NCBI GenBank assembly: GCA_040954595.2
Contig: CM082590.2
Coordinates: 8,370,001-8,434,000 of the forward strand
Direction of reading: 5' to 3'
Length of the DNA: 64,000 nt
From: Balanoglossus misakiensis
Taxonomy: Eukaryota > Hemichordata
A program made the position numbers and the translations under genes. Shown here one piece after another: positions 11,301 through 22,298 of this stretch. Numbering within the stretch: position 1 is the stretch's first letter; every line of letters begins with the position of its first letter. The notes under the pieces are model-generated. The model was given only the letters and a program-made list of their open reading frames with translations, did no database searches and was not told the origin of the DNA.

Positions 11301-13194
11301 TAAAGAAATTTGCAATCTGTAATGTGCATTTCTGGCGAAATACACGACTACGGAAACTGATACATACATACATACATACATACATACATACATACATACA
11401 TACATACATACATACATACATACATACATACATACATACATACATACATACATACATACATACATACATACATACATACATACATACATACATACAAACA
11501 TACATACATACATACATACATACATACATACATACATACATACATACATACATACATACATACATCCGATATGATTTACCTTTCAACACATTGGCACGTT
11601 CCATGTTCATCAACACAGCGCATTCCATTATCACACAGGGGACATGGCACTTCACAGTTCGGACCTGTCCACCCCTCCTCACAAGTGTTACAACGTCCAG
11701 TGTATTCTTGGCAGTCAATACACTTATCAGAACACACGCATTTGGGTCCGGAGTAACCATGGGGACAAGCGCAGTCACCGGTCACGTGGTCGCAGGTTTG
11801 AGAAACTTCGCACTGACAAACTTTTACACAGTTTTCACCATAGTAACCATCCGGGCATGGCTGGTCACATCTGTCACCATGCCAACCAGGTGTACAACGG
11901 CAGTTTTTGTCCTCAGGTGTACATTCTCGTCCGTTGAAACAGTGGATACATTTGCCATCACAGTAAGGGTGGGATTTTCCATCAGTAGTCAGCACTTTTT
12001 TATCTACATTGCACTGTGTGCATGCTTTTCCTTGCCATGTGTACGGGCACGTGCATAATTTTGGGTCGGATCTATCACATAGCCCGCCGTTGAAACAGTC
12101 GCAAGTGTTTTGGCAATAGGTACCATAGTAACCAGGGCGACATGCGCACGAACCATCAATAACATTACAGTCTGAATTACTCGAGCATGCGCACACGCCA
12201 CTACAGTCGTCTGTGTTATAAGATCCTGGAGGACACAAACAGCCCAGTCTTTGGTCGCAGGTCACACCCTTCGGGCAAGAGCATTTCCTCTCACAGATAT
12301 CACCATAGTAACCGGGGACACAAGTACACGGCTGTAACACTCCGTTGTCCGAATTACATTTTCCGTTGTTCTTACACGGGCATTCGAAGTCACAATTTTT
12401 CCCATAATGAGAATCGGGACATTTACAAGTCCCGTCTACTTTATTACAGATTCCTCCATTTTGGCACAAACACTCGTATGAACAATCTCTGCCATAGTTA
12501 CCATAGGGACACTCTGTAAATAAACAATGTGTGAGTGTGAAATATGAAATCCATAATGTACGTGTGGTATGGTATAGTTGGCGAAAATGTATGAACAAAA
12601 CACATTTAGAATGTTGCTTTTTTGACTTGTGGGCCAGAAGGCGAGTGGCTTGCTCACTGTATGTGTACATAGCGTAACGTTAAAGGTATACGATCATTTC
12701 TACATATGCAAATAATGCGCATATGCATGCGTGTTCGATTTCGCACTTTCTTTCGTTTGTTTCACAATCTGTGATTGGCTATAAAGAAACCCAATAACAT
12801 CACTTACCAATGCAACGTTGAGTTTCAAGTTTATTGTTTGGCTGATAGAAACCATCACAGCATCTGTACAACCTGTGAAATAAATACAAGCAATAAAGAA
12901 ATTTGCAATCTGTTATGTGCATTTCTGGCGCAATACACAACTACTGAAACTGACATACACACAGTATGCGCACCACTTTATCTCAAACCAAAATTGCAAT
13001 GCTACTAGTACTACAACGAAACAGTTTGACATACAAGGGGATACTAACCTTTCTTGTTGGTAATAGAGGTGGGACAAACAGGAATGTGGGTCTTCGGGAC
13101 TGACATAACCAACCACAGAATCAAACACTCCACAGACGACGACAAAAGCGAACACCACCGAGAAGGAAACACGGAAGACGTTTACAGTAATCAT
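8371..13194 (-). CDS. Multi-EGF transmembrane receptor with truncated tail and duplicated ectodomain cassette, gene B
   Basis: Minus-strand exons: 13194-13049 (signal peptide, MITVNVFRVSFSVVFAFVVV), 12872-12808 (YRCCDGFY), 12513-11580 (EGF repeats); a second copy of the last two at 11279-11215 and 10920-9987; then 9199-9114 (juxtamembrane cysteines, SCKDVCSRCQSGSHGICSKAC), 8836-8704 (membrane span LFVIAVVLVSIAVLLAELSI) and 8401-8371 (tail). With one cassette the protein is 464 residues, with both it is 797; each version stays in frame. The tail exon encodes only KLPVVDGEG before a TGA. It aligns with KLSVFYGEDQGQ of gene A, and the DNA after the stop still resembles gene A, so the tail was lost by mutation. 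The second cassette has no signal-peptide exon of its own, so it must be spliced from exon 1 or onto the first cassette. Which isoforms exist cannot be told from DNA. A membrane-anchored, non-signalling (decoy-like) receptor is inferred. Confidence 0.8.
9268..9972. repeat. Large (CATA)n microsatellite at the 3' edge of the gene B cassette
   Basis: About 700 bases of CATA units with scattered TGCA, CAGA, TTCA and CCGG interruptions. It sits in the intron between the downstream cassette copy and the juxtamembrane exon of gene B and ends abruptly against the duplicated segment at about 9973. Confidence 0.95.
9973..11360 (-). repeat. Downstream copy of tandemly duplicated EGF cassette (exons 2' and 3' of gene B)
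   Basis: Nearly identical to 11566-12952, introns included, with an offset of about 1593 bases. It holds a 65-nt exon (11279-11215) and a 934-nt exon (10920-9987), both with intact GT/AG sites. Differences are few, for example TGVTC for KGVTC, GVCECQSNSDC for GVCACSSNSDC, and GPICLCSAKC for GPKCVCSDKC. Both sides are bounded by CATA microsatellites. Confidence 0.9.
11361..11564. repeat. (CATA)n microsatellite separating the two EGF cassettes
   Basis: About 200 bases of nearly pure CATA units exactly between the two copies of the duplicated cassette. In genes A and B the corresponding point upstream of exon 2 reads GAAACTGACATACACACAG, a short CATA-like seed. Confidence 0.95.
11566..12952 (-). 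repeat. Upstream copy of tandemly duplicated EGF cassette (exons 2 and 3 of gene B)
   Basis: Partner of 9973-11360. Contains exons 12872-12808 and 12513-11580, together 999 nt. The cassette enters in phase 2 and leaves in phase 2, so it can be repeated or skipped without changing the frame. Confidence 0.9.
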
Positions 13195-14917
13195 GATGTA
13201 AAGTTCGCGAGTACAAAAGTCACAAACAACGCGTATGTGTATGACTATCCGAAGTCCACTTCTCAAAGTACCGAAAATTTATCAAAAGTTCCTAATAGAG
13301 CCGTGGGTGTTTTTTTCTCTCGACCAGGCTGCCAGATTGTGGCCTCGCTTGAGATTGTGAGCGCCTGTCGTCAGTTTTTGTTTCGGTGAGCAAAGTCTGC
13401 TGCGCCGAGGTTTCCAATGGTTTATATGCTTCAATAGCCAAACATTGTAAAACTTAAGTCAACACTTGAAGGCTTTTGGTATCCAAATCCACAACATGTG
13501 TGGGACCAAGAGTGATTAAGTACGGCCGTATATCTTCGGTGGTTAAGACGTTTATAGTCCTAGACCACACTTCGTTTTACAGAGTGCCTGCATGAAGACA
13601 ACGTCGAGTCAAATTCCGGTCACAGGTTCTTTTCTACGAAATCTATATTTCCTGTGTGCTCGTTTTGTGCTGTTATGTACGTCGCATGAAGGCGCACTTC
13701 ATGACTGAGGCTTTTCAGAAAATTTGGCGCCATTTATGAGAACATGCGGGCAGGGGAAATATCTCTTGTTGTAAGCTGCCCTCTATTGGTCGGTCTGAGT
13801 GCTTCGAGCATTGATGGAATTTAGTATTACCGTGTGTGTCTCCCTGTCTCTCAAAATTTGTCTGTCTCTCTGTCTGTCTTACTGCGTGTCTCGCTCTGTC
13901 AGTCTGTCCCTCTTTCTGAACCAATATTGTCCGAAAATAAACTTAGTACAATCTATTTAAAACGTCCGCATATCGAAACGCTACTGGAATAATAGTGAGT
14001 TCTTATATAGCGCACGTATACACAATGTGCTTGGGGCGCTTTTTATCCCTGGTCATTGGACCTAATTCAACTCCCTGGGGAGCAAACAGCAGCTCACATG
14101 TGCAGCCATAAGCGCAGCAGAGCTAAATGGCAATCTCTGTCCCTCTAGGTACCAATTTCTCCCGGGGGGAGGGGGGGGCAATGAGAAGTCAAGTGCCTTG
14201 CTCAAGGACACAACACCTACGATCAAGAGGTCTCTAGCCAATGAGCTATGTCTTACAGATGGTTTAGATGATTCAGAATTATGCATACAGAACAGGAGTT
14301 CGATAATATGTTTTTGTATTCTCATCAGATAGCCCACGCAAATAGACTGTTCTAAGTTTGTAAGACTATCATTAAATTGCAAACAACTAGGGCTGTTACA
14401 ATAATACTTATACAAACGCAGCACGAAGCGTGTCATGTCTATAAATATACATTGCATGTTTTCGGAGAATTCGCACCACTTCTATTACTATTAGAATCTT
14501 CACAAATTCAAAATTGTGTTATCTCGCACATCTTAGCAGATCAGGATAAGATTGAAGAAGTTAGTGGATTAAATTTATGCTAAAAGTGGCAGTTTTAGGG
14601 GCTTTAAGTTTTGTTCACCAGGGTATCAGGGAGTATATGTGATGTACAAGTAAATTAGGGTAATGTAGGAGTTGCATGGTTCGCATACATACTAACGATG
14701 TATACGTGCATGTTATATTCAATGTTGAGTATAGGCAGGGAAGCAGGCCAGTGGCATGACATGGTATGACCCTTTCACCCCCAGATGTTCCCCCTGTATG
14801 TATGTAATGTATGTATGTATGTATGTATGTATGTATGTATGTATGTATGTATGTATGTATGTATGTATGTATGTATGTATGTATGTATGTATGTATGTAT
14901 GTATGTATGTATGTATG

Positions 14918-14995
<78 letters not shown>

Positions 14996-15256
14996 CCGGT
15001 ATCTATCTATCTATCTATCTATTTATCTATCTATCTATTGAGTATTCAGAATATGTATCAGACAATTCTGTGCCCCCATTTCCAAATTTATCCTAATTAC
15101 TAGTTATGTCAATCATTCGTTTTAAAATAAAAAGACAGCAAAAATAGTAGCCAATGAAAAGAGTGCACGTTATAGTCACACCAATAGAAAAAAGTTTAAA
15201 TGTGGCTGTCGGAAGGGTGCAGACTACAGTCATTTTCTGCGAATCAAGAAGTCAAC
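13195..15256. other. Intergenic region between gene B and PAN gene 1
   Basis: Starts with the gene B upstream region shared with gene A. From about 13987 it is the left block of the PAN-gene segmental duplication. TC-rich low-complexity DNA lies at 13830-13915 and a TGTA/TCTA microsatellite at 14801-15045. No exon is supportable. Confidence 0.6.
14801..15045. repeat. (TGTA)n then (TCTA)n compound microsatellite
   Basis: TGTA units run to about 14920 and switch to TCTA/ATCT units to 15040, with one CCGG interruption. The paralogous position upstream of PAN gene 2 carries a similar array with a different length. Confidence 0.95.
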
Positions 15257-17087
15257 ATGATGTGGTTATCTTTTGCTGCTTTGATAGCTGTGCTGGGCTT
15301 TGCAGAGTCCGGTAAGTACCACTATGTCATATTCATCTCTCTCCCTGGAGTGGAGGAGGAGGAAAGAGAAATATTTCTGCAGTTATGTTTGGTTAACGAT
15401 ATACATAGGACGTCAATATTACCCACATTCGACGAAACAAGACCCTCAGATGTATGGTCCAACCCTGCTTAGAAAGCCAAATTCGTCAACTTTGTTTCTC
15501 ATTTTTTGCTCAAGCCAACCTTTAATTGTTTTGCCTTTAGCTTTTACATTTTATGCAGATGGGTGAAATAGATTATCTCTGGAGTACATTTTTTTTTTCT
15601 ATTGCAGCGACGATGGAATGTTCCGTTCTTGTGGGATCGAACATAAGAGGCACCAATTTGCAGACAGTCAGTCCGGTGTCGTCCGCCACAGCCTGTTGCG
15701 CCCACTGCGAGGAGACAGCAAATTGCCTCACCTATACATGGCTCAGAGACACACAAAAATGCTACCTGAGAAGTGGTATCACGGATGTTCTCGATAATGC
15801 AAACGCAGTGGCTGGAGTTATGTCCTTCGGTAAGTACGCTTTAATTGTGTTACAGTCAAACCTGTGTTAGTGGCCACCTCTATATAGTGGCCACTTTGTT
15901 ACAGTCCCTGTGCCATTTACATGTACAGTCAAACCTGTGTTAGTGGCCACCTCTATATAGTGGCCACTTTGTTACAGTCTCTGTGCCATTTACATGTACA
16001 GTCAAACCTGTGTTAGTGGCCACCTCTATATAGTGGCCACTTTGTTACAGTCCCTGTGCAATTCACATGTACAGTCAAACCTGTGTTAGTGGCCACCTCT
16101 ATATAGTGGCCACTTTGTTACAGTCCCTGTGCAATTTACAGGCCACCTGTCAATAAAGGACAGCTAGTTTAAGAAATTCCCTTGATTGGCCACTATAGAC
16201 ATGTTAGACTGTATAATGTTCTATACATAATTCTAAACCGCCTAGACCATCTATTATTCCAGTAACGTTTCGATATGCAGACGTTTTTAATAGATTGTGC
16301 ACAGTTTATTTTTAGACAATATTGGTTCAATTATTGCAAAGTGAGACTTGCTGCATTTAGTATACAGATTAGATGGTGTTGATTTTGAATGTTGAATCAA
16401 TGTCTCTACCAGTACATGTATTTGGAGTACAGATTCGATCTACAACTCCCTATTGTCATGAATTTCATTTAATTGTTGTTTTTGATTAATTGTAACTTCT
16501 TTTATTGTTCTGATGCTCGTTTCTTAAGGCTTCTCCGTGTCCATGATTGCTTTGTAACGTGAATTCCTTAATTTTGTCCCCAGATGTAAACAGCGCGATG
16601 AAATGTTCCGGTCTCGTCGGCACTGACTTGCGAGCTTCCGAGGAAGTGGCTGAAATTGCGGTGTTAGACAGTGCAGATGAATGTTGCGCTGCCTGCTTTG
16701 CAGAACCAGCCTGTACCGTTTGGGTTTACAGTTTTGACGGAAATCGTTGCTATCTGAGAGCAGGTTTTGATACCATCGTGAAAACATCCTGGTCTGTTTC
16801 GGGAATAGTTTCTCGAAGTACGTAAGATATAATTGATATAGCTCATTTTGTTCATCTGACGATATCACAGGCGCCTAACAGTAAATGTTGCAGATGAAGA
16901 GGGAATATGTTCAAAGTTCAGTCAGGCATTGAGGAGCCATGTCAACAAGAAAGAACTGCTCCATTTCAGGTTTTGCACATAAGAGAAAATTATAAGATTT
17001 CCCATAGACAATGAATTTAATTGTTTCTCTTTTTTTTATTCTAGTCTAACTGTCTTGGAAATCCCCAGCAATGGACACGACACATAG
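15257..17087 (+). CDS. Secreted protein with two PAN/apple-like domains, copy 1
   Basis: Exons 15257-15311, 15608-15829, 16584-16821 and 17045-17087 give 185 residues. Exon 1 is a signal peptide (MMWLSFAALIAVLGFAES). Exons 2 and 3 each encode one domain of about 75 residues with the pattern C...CCxxC...C...CYLR, starting MECSVLVGSNIRG and MKCSGLVGTDLRA, as in PAN/apple-like modules. The last exon adds a short tail (LTVLEIPSNGHDT). If the last intron is retained, translation stops immediately at TAA (16823-16825) with almost the same protein. There is no membrane segment, so it is probably secreted; PAN modules generally bind proteins or carbohydrates. Ligand unknown. AATAAA lies at 17210-17215. 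Confidence 0.85.
15847..16138. repeat. 75-bp tandem array (four copies) in PAN gene 1 intron
   Basis: Four near-identical units, each holding GTGGCCACCTCTATATAGTGG followed by CCACTTTGTTACAGTC. The unit is itself an inverted repeat (GTGGCCAC arms around CTCTATATA). Single copies of the same sequence occur at 28.75, 38.6, 54.9 and 62.5-62.9 kb, so it derives from a dispersed element. Confidence 0.9.
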
Positions 17088-17209
17088 CATGGCTACATGT
17101 ACGCACTTGGAATTCGTGGTCATGGTAGAACTATTCTTTGGTGATCTTTTGTTGATTTACTTGGCATGTACAACTTGGAGACACATCTCCATGTTTCTTT
17201 AGAAGTAGA

Positions 17210-17215
17210 AATAAA
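17210..17215 (+). terminator. Polyadenylation signal AATAAA of PAN gene 1
   Basis: AATAAA about 120 bases after the stop codon, conserved in PAN gene 2 at 21735-21740. Confidence 0.65.
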
Positions 17216-19512
17216 ACCTACAATTAAGCATCAATGACTTGTTCTGTGTTGATTGGAGTTATAAATGTTAAATGTGGAGACAGATTGTCAGACAGCCCAA
17301 ACAAACGAACAACTGAGAGACAACGGCAAAACAAAGAAACATTCAAGTGTGTATGTGTGTGTGTGTGTGTGGCCGTTATTGTATATGTCAGCATGGGTGA
17401 CCATATACCTTTAATTTCATTAGAAATATATCACTGAACAAGCTGGAAGCTTAAAGAATTTGAAGCTCAAATATAAATCCATAGAATATGGGAAAAAATG
17501 GAATGGATGTTGCTAATTAATGCTAATTATTTTCCAACTATAAGCAACGCCCGGGTCAATCAGTAGTGTGTCGCGTAAGGCGATTGACTTGAACGACGTC
17601 AGAGTCAAGACCATGTGGTGACCTCGTTGCCGTGACATCGCATTTTGAGTTCTTACTGACATGCAGATCTAAAAAATGGAAGATAGTTGACTCTGTGGCC
17701 AGACCTGAGTGTGTGAGTCTATATTGGACCTAATTCAACTGCCTGGGGAGCAGACAACAGCTCACATGTGCAGCCATAAGCACAGCAGAGATAAACACAC
17801 ACATTGCAATCTCTGTCCTACTAGGTACCCATTACTCCTGGGTGGGGAGAAGCAATGAGAAATAAAGTGCCTTAATTCCAAAGGACACAACACCTACGAT
17901 CAAGAGTCCCATGGCTCTAGCCAATGAGCTATGTCTTCATACAGATGGTTTAGATGGTGCAGAATTATGCGTATAGAACAGGAGTTTGATATGTTTTTTG
18001 TATTCCTATCAGTTAGCCCATGCAAATAAACTGTTCTAAGTTTGTAAGAATATCATTAAATTGCCAACAACTAGGGCTGTTACAATAATACTTATACAAA
18101 CACCGCACGAAGCAGGTAATATCTATTAATGTACATTGCTTGTTTTCGGAGAATTTGCCCCACTTCTAGCTATTTTAACATTCCCGGGTTTATTATAGTT
18201 TTGGAAGTAGACGCTATACCTGGACAAGTTTTCACTTAGGATGACCTGAGTTAAAACTTTCACCGTTTGGACAGTGATCCTTGTTTCGTCGATATTATAA
18301 TGCAGTGTTTTTTATCCAGAATGGCATCAACAGGGGGGATATGTCCTCCTTTGCCAGGAAATTTGAGAGGGATTCCACTCTAGCAAGGGGGACTGCAATA
18401 TTGATCTCCAACATGTGAATGACGTCATTTTTTAGGGGCACTGGTTCCCCCTTGACAAATTTAGATGAAACAATGATAACGCTTTTCATTTTACTTTCAA
18501 AATTTGTATATACGTTCTTATCACCTGCCAGCTTTAGTTTTACTGGCGTACGTACAATCATGAAAAGAGAACCAGTATCATTAATGTATAGCTCGAATAC
18601 TTGCCATTTTGATGACATTTCTTGGAAATTAGATCAGCCCATTTGCATGGGCTTACTGCTGTGAATACACAATCATATTATCAACATCTAATTGTGGCAC
18701 CTGTTTATTCAGCCGGCCATTGCAAGCTTACAGAAGTATTGCGGTATGCGCGTGCACATACATATCAGAATCTTCACAAAATTAATACAAAATTGTTTCG
18801 TCTCACACATCTTAGCGGATAAGGATAAGATTAAAGAAGTTTATGGATTTAACATATGCTAAAAGGGCTACGGGGGAGAATATGTGATGTACAAGCAAAT
18901 TAGGTGAATGTAAGAGTTAAAGATGTACATGGTTTGCATACATACTAACGATGTATACGTGCATGTTGTATTCAATGTTGAGTATAGGCAGGGAAGCAGG
19001 CCAGTGGCATGACATGGTATGACCCTTTCACCCCCAGTTCCCCCCTTAAGAGGTCCAACCTTACCATAGAAAACAATGGGTTTGGACTAAACTATGGTGG
19101 TGAAACATCTTCAACATGTTTCTTTATTGACTTGCAATGCTGCTAGTATGCATAGTGTTGATTGCCCAAGTTTGATACATATGCAAAGACATATGCATTT
19201 GATCCAAACTTACTGATTTGATATTTAATAACTGTTTGCAATTAGATATAAAAATCAAGATTTGGACATCTAATATGATGAAGTCAGCAAGAGAAATTGA
19301 TCGGAGTGAGAATGTGATGTCAACTAATTTAGTTTGTTCGAACTTAGTGTATGTATGTATGTATGTATGTATGTATGTATGTATGTATGTATGTATGTAT
19401 GTATGTATGTATGTATGTATTGATGTATATGTATGTATGTATGTATTGATGTACATGTATGTACATGTATGTATGTAATGTATGTATGTATGTATGTATG
19501 TATGTATGTATG

Positions 19513-19543
<31 letters not shown>

Positions 19544-19613
19544 CGTATGTATGTATGTATGTATGTATGTATGTATGTATGTATGTATGTATGTATGTAT
19601 GTATGTATGTATG

Positions 19614-19645
<32 letters not shown>

Positions 19646-19861
19646 AGTATTCAGAATATGTATCAGACAATTCTGTGCCCCCATTTCCAAATTTATCCTA
19701 ATTACAAGTTATGCCAATCATTCGATTTAAAATAAAAAGACAGCAAAAATAGTAGCCAATGAAAAGAGTGCACGTTATGGTCACACCAATCGAAAAAAGT
19801 TTAAATGTGGCCATCGGAAGGCCGCAGATAACAGTAATTTGCTGCGAATCAAGAAGTCAAC
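17216..19861. other. Region between the two PAN genes
   Basis: Begins with the 3' flank of copy 1 and then enters duplication unit 2. It holds a short GT array at 17350-17372, the TGTA/TCTA microsatellite at 19349-19646 and unique DNA at about 18170-18700 absent from unit 1. The only reading frames there are short and lack recognisable domains. Confidence 0.6.
19349..19646. repeat. (TGTA)n then (TCTA)n compound microsatellite, copy 2
   Basis: Paralogous to 14801-15045 but with several TATATG and TTGATG interruptions and a much shorter TCTA part. Confidence 0.95.
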
Positions 19862-21643
19862 ATGATGTGGTTATCTTTTGCTGCTTTGATAGCTGTGCTG
19901 GGCTTTGCAGAGTCCGGTAAGTACCACTATGTCATATTCATCTCTCTCCCTGGAGTGGAGGAGGAGATTTTTTTTCCATTTTTGCCTAATTGGTTTCTTT
20001 GCATGTTGCTAAGTTGTTTTTGCCTTTAGATTTTACCTTTTATGCAGATGGATGAAATAGTTTATCTGTAGAGTACAGTACCGGTATACGATCATTTTTT
20101 TTTTCTATTTTGCAAAGCGACGATCGAATGTTCCGTTAGCTTTTACATTTTATGCAATGGGTGAAATAGATTATCTCTAGAGTACAGTATTTTTGTTTGT
20201 TTTTCTATTAGCGACGATCGAATGTTCCGTTAGTTTACTTTAGCTTTTACATTTTATGCAGATGGATGAAATAGTTTATCTGTACAGTATTTTTGTTTGT
20301 TTTTCTATTAGCGACGATCGAATGTTCCGTTCTTCTGGGAACGGACATAAAAGGCAACACCCTGCAGATGGTCGCAGACACGGCGTCCGCCACAGCCTGT
20401 TGCGCCCTCTGCGAGGCGAGAGCGGAGTGCATCACGTACACATGGAGCACCGAGTCGTCAATTTGCTACCTGCGAGACACCATCACAGATATTGTCGATC
20501 AGCCGATAGCAGTCGCTGGAGTAATGTCCTTCGGTAGGATACGATTTAATTGTGTTACAGTCCAACCTGTGTTAGTGGCCACCTCTATATAGTGGCCACT
20601 TTGTTACAGTCCCTGTGCCATTTACATGTACAGTCCAACCTGTGTTAGTGGCCACCTCTATATAGTGGCCACTTTGTTACAGTCTCTGTGCCATTTACAT
20701 GTACAGTCAAACCTGTGTTAGAGGCCACCCCTATATAGTGGCCACTTTGTAACAGTCCCTGTGCCATTTACATGTCTATAAAAACATGGTATTTATATTT
20801 GCAGTACAGATTCGGTGTCATAAATTGCATTTAATTGTATTTTTTGATGAATTGCGACTTGTTTTATTGTTCTAATGCTCGTTTCTCGATTAGGCTTCTC
20901 AGTGTTCATGATTGGTTTCAAACGTGAATTCATTATTTTTGTCCCCAGATGTAAACAGTGCGATGAAATGTAACGGTATCGTCGGCACTGACTTGCGATC
21001 ATCTGGTGAAGAAGGGGTTTGGTTAAGAGAGAACGCAGACGCCTGTTGCACCCTCTGCTATGAGACACCAGCCTGTCTTGTTTGGGTTTTTAGTTTTGAC
21101 GGAAATCGCTGCTATATGAGAGCAGGCTTTGATTCCATCGTGAAAACACCTTGGGCTGTTTCCGGAATAGTTTCTCGAAGTACGTAAGAGATAATTTATA
21201 TGGCTAGCTCATTTTGTCCATCTGAAGATATAACTGGCGTCTAACAGTAAATGTTGTTGATGAAGCAGAGGGAATATGTTCAAAGTTTAGTCCGGCATTG
21301 AGCGAAGTCAACAAGAAAGAACTGCTCATTTATTTTGGGTTTTGCACAAAAGGGAAAATTATTAGATTTCCCATCGACGATGTACTATAAAACGGGTTAT
21401 TTTCGCGACAGGAACTGTTCGCGATATCTAAAGAGGCAACTGTTAGGACGAATGATATTCATGTTTTCTTATTTCACTAACTGCATCATTATCTCTGAGA
21501 ACATTTTACACGACTTTATATAACCCGTTTTTACAGTATTTAATTGTTTCTCGTTTTTTTATTCCAGTCTAACTGTCTTGGAAATCCCCAGCAATGGACA
21601 CATAACATGGCTACATGTACGCACTTGGAATTTGTGGTCATAG
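19862..21643 (+). CDS. Secreted protein with two PAN/apple-like domains, copy 2
   Basis: Exons 19862-19916, 20312-20533, 20949-21183 and 21568-21643 give 195 residues. The signal peptide is the same as in copy 1. The two six-cysteine domains begin IECSVLLGTDIKG and MKCNGIVGTDLRS. The C-terminal exon reads past the copy 1 stop to end ...WLHVRTWNLWS. The domain bodies have diverged much more than the introns and flanks suggest (for example DTASATACCALCEARAEC against VSSATACCAHCEETANC), so selection for change is possible. AATAAA at 21735-21740. Probable secreted binding protein; ligand unknown. Confidence 0.85.
20117..20311 (+). repeat. Ladder of partial exon-2 copies upstream of the true acceptor
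   Basis: The sequence GCGACGATCGAATGTTCCGTT appears at 20117, 20211 and 20311, spaced about 95-100 bases and each preceded by a T-rich tract. Only the last leads into the full domain exon. The first two diverge after the first 21-24 bases. Only the second and third keep a TTAG acceptor. Confidence 0.8.
20557..20775. repeat. 75-bp tandem array (three copies) in PAN gene 2 intron
   Basis: Same unit as 15847-16138 in the paralogous intron, but three copies instead of four, so the array has changed length since the duplication. Confidence 0.9.
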
Positions 21644-21734
21644 TAGAACTATTTTTTGGGTGATCTTTTGTTGATTTACTTGGCATGTACAACTTGGAGA
21701 CACATCTCCACATTTCTTTAGAAATAGAAGTAGA

Positions 21735-21740
21735 AATAAA
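21735..21740 (+). terminator. Polyadenylation signal AATAAA of PAN gene 2
   Basis: AATAAA about 90 bases after the stop codon; matches the signal in copy 1. Confidence 0.65.
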
Positions 21741-22145
21741 ACCTACAATTAAGCATCAATGACTTGTTCTGTGTTGATTGGAGTTATAAATGTTAAATGT
21801 GGAGACAGATTGACAGACAGTCTGAACAAACGAACAACTGAGAGACAGAGGCAAAACAAATATTCATGTGTGTGTGTGTGTGTTGTAGTATTTTAGTCAA
21901 AAGTGGTTATATACCGGTATACATGGATGACCATATACCAGTACCTTTAATTCAATAGAAATATATCATTGAACAAGTAGAAAGTAAGCTTAAAGAATTG
22001 GAAGCTCAAATAAAAATTCATTTAATAAGAAAACAAAATACATGAAAAACAGTCACATTGTCCAAACTATCACACACAGAAAATCTTTTAGCTTCCACAG
22101 AAGTATTCAATGCAACGACGTGTAATGACACACGTTTGGCCGACG

Positions 22146-22238
22146 CTACACTGTTGATGGAGCCACCTCCGTGTCGCCATGTGCAATATCTGGAGAGGAA
22201 AAAGAATAAACTATGTTCATCACATTGACAACAACAAA

Positions 22239-22298
<60 letters not shown>

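Larger units (their letters stand above)
13987..17450 (+). repeat. Segmental duplication unit 1 (PAN gene 1)
   Basis: Sequence from about 14050 onward (TTGGACCTAATTCAACT and following) recurs from about 17727, and the similarity continues through the microsatellite, promoter, gene and 3' flank to about 17450 (partner ends about 21990). Introns and flanks are highly similar, so the duplication is recent. Confidence 0.8.
17727..21990 (+). repeat. Segmental duplication unit 2 (PAN gene 2)
   Basis: Partner of 13987-17450. It is longer mainly because of about 500 bases of extra DNA near 18200-18700 and extra sequence in the gene (a 95-100 bp repeat ladder before exon 2 and an inserted inverted-repeat fragment near 21385-21540). 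Confidence 0.8.

Noticed and set aside
13987-14250. SINE-like segment (repeated at about 17.7 kb)
   Set aside because: Within this window the second copy is explained by the PAN-gene segmental duplication; no independent third copy or poly-A/tRNA head was seen.
15847-16138. Possible CRISPR array (regular direct repeats)
   Set aside because: The repeats are contiguous 75-bp units without unique spacers, in an animal intron.
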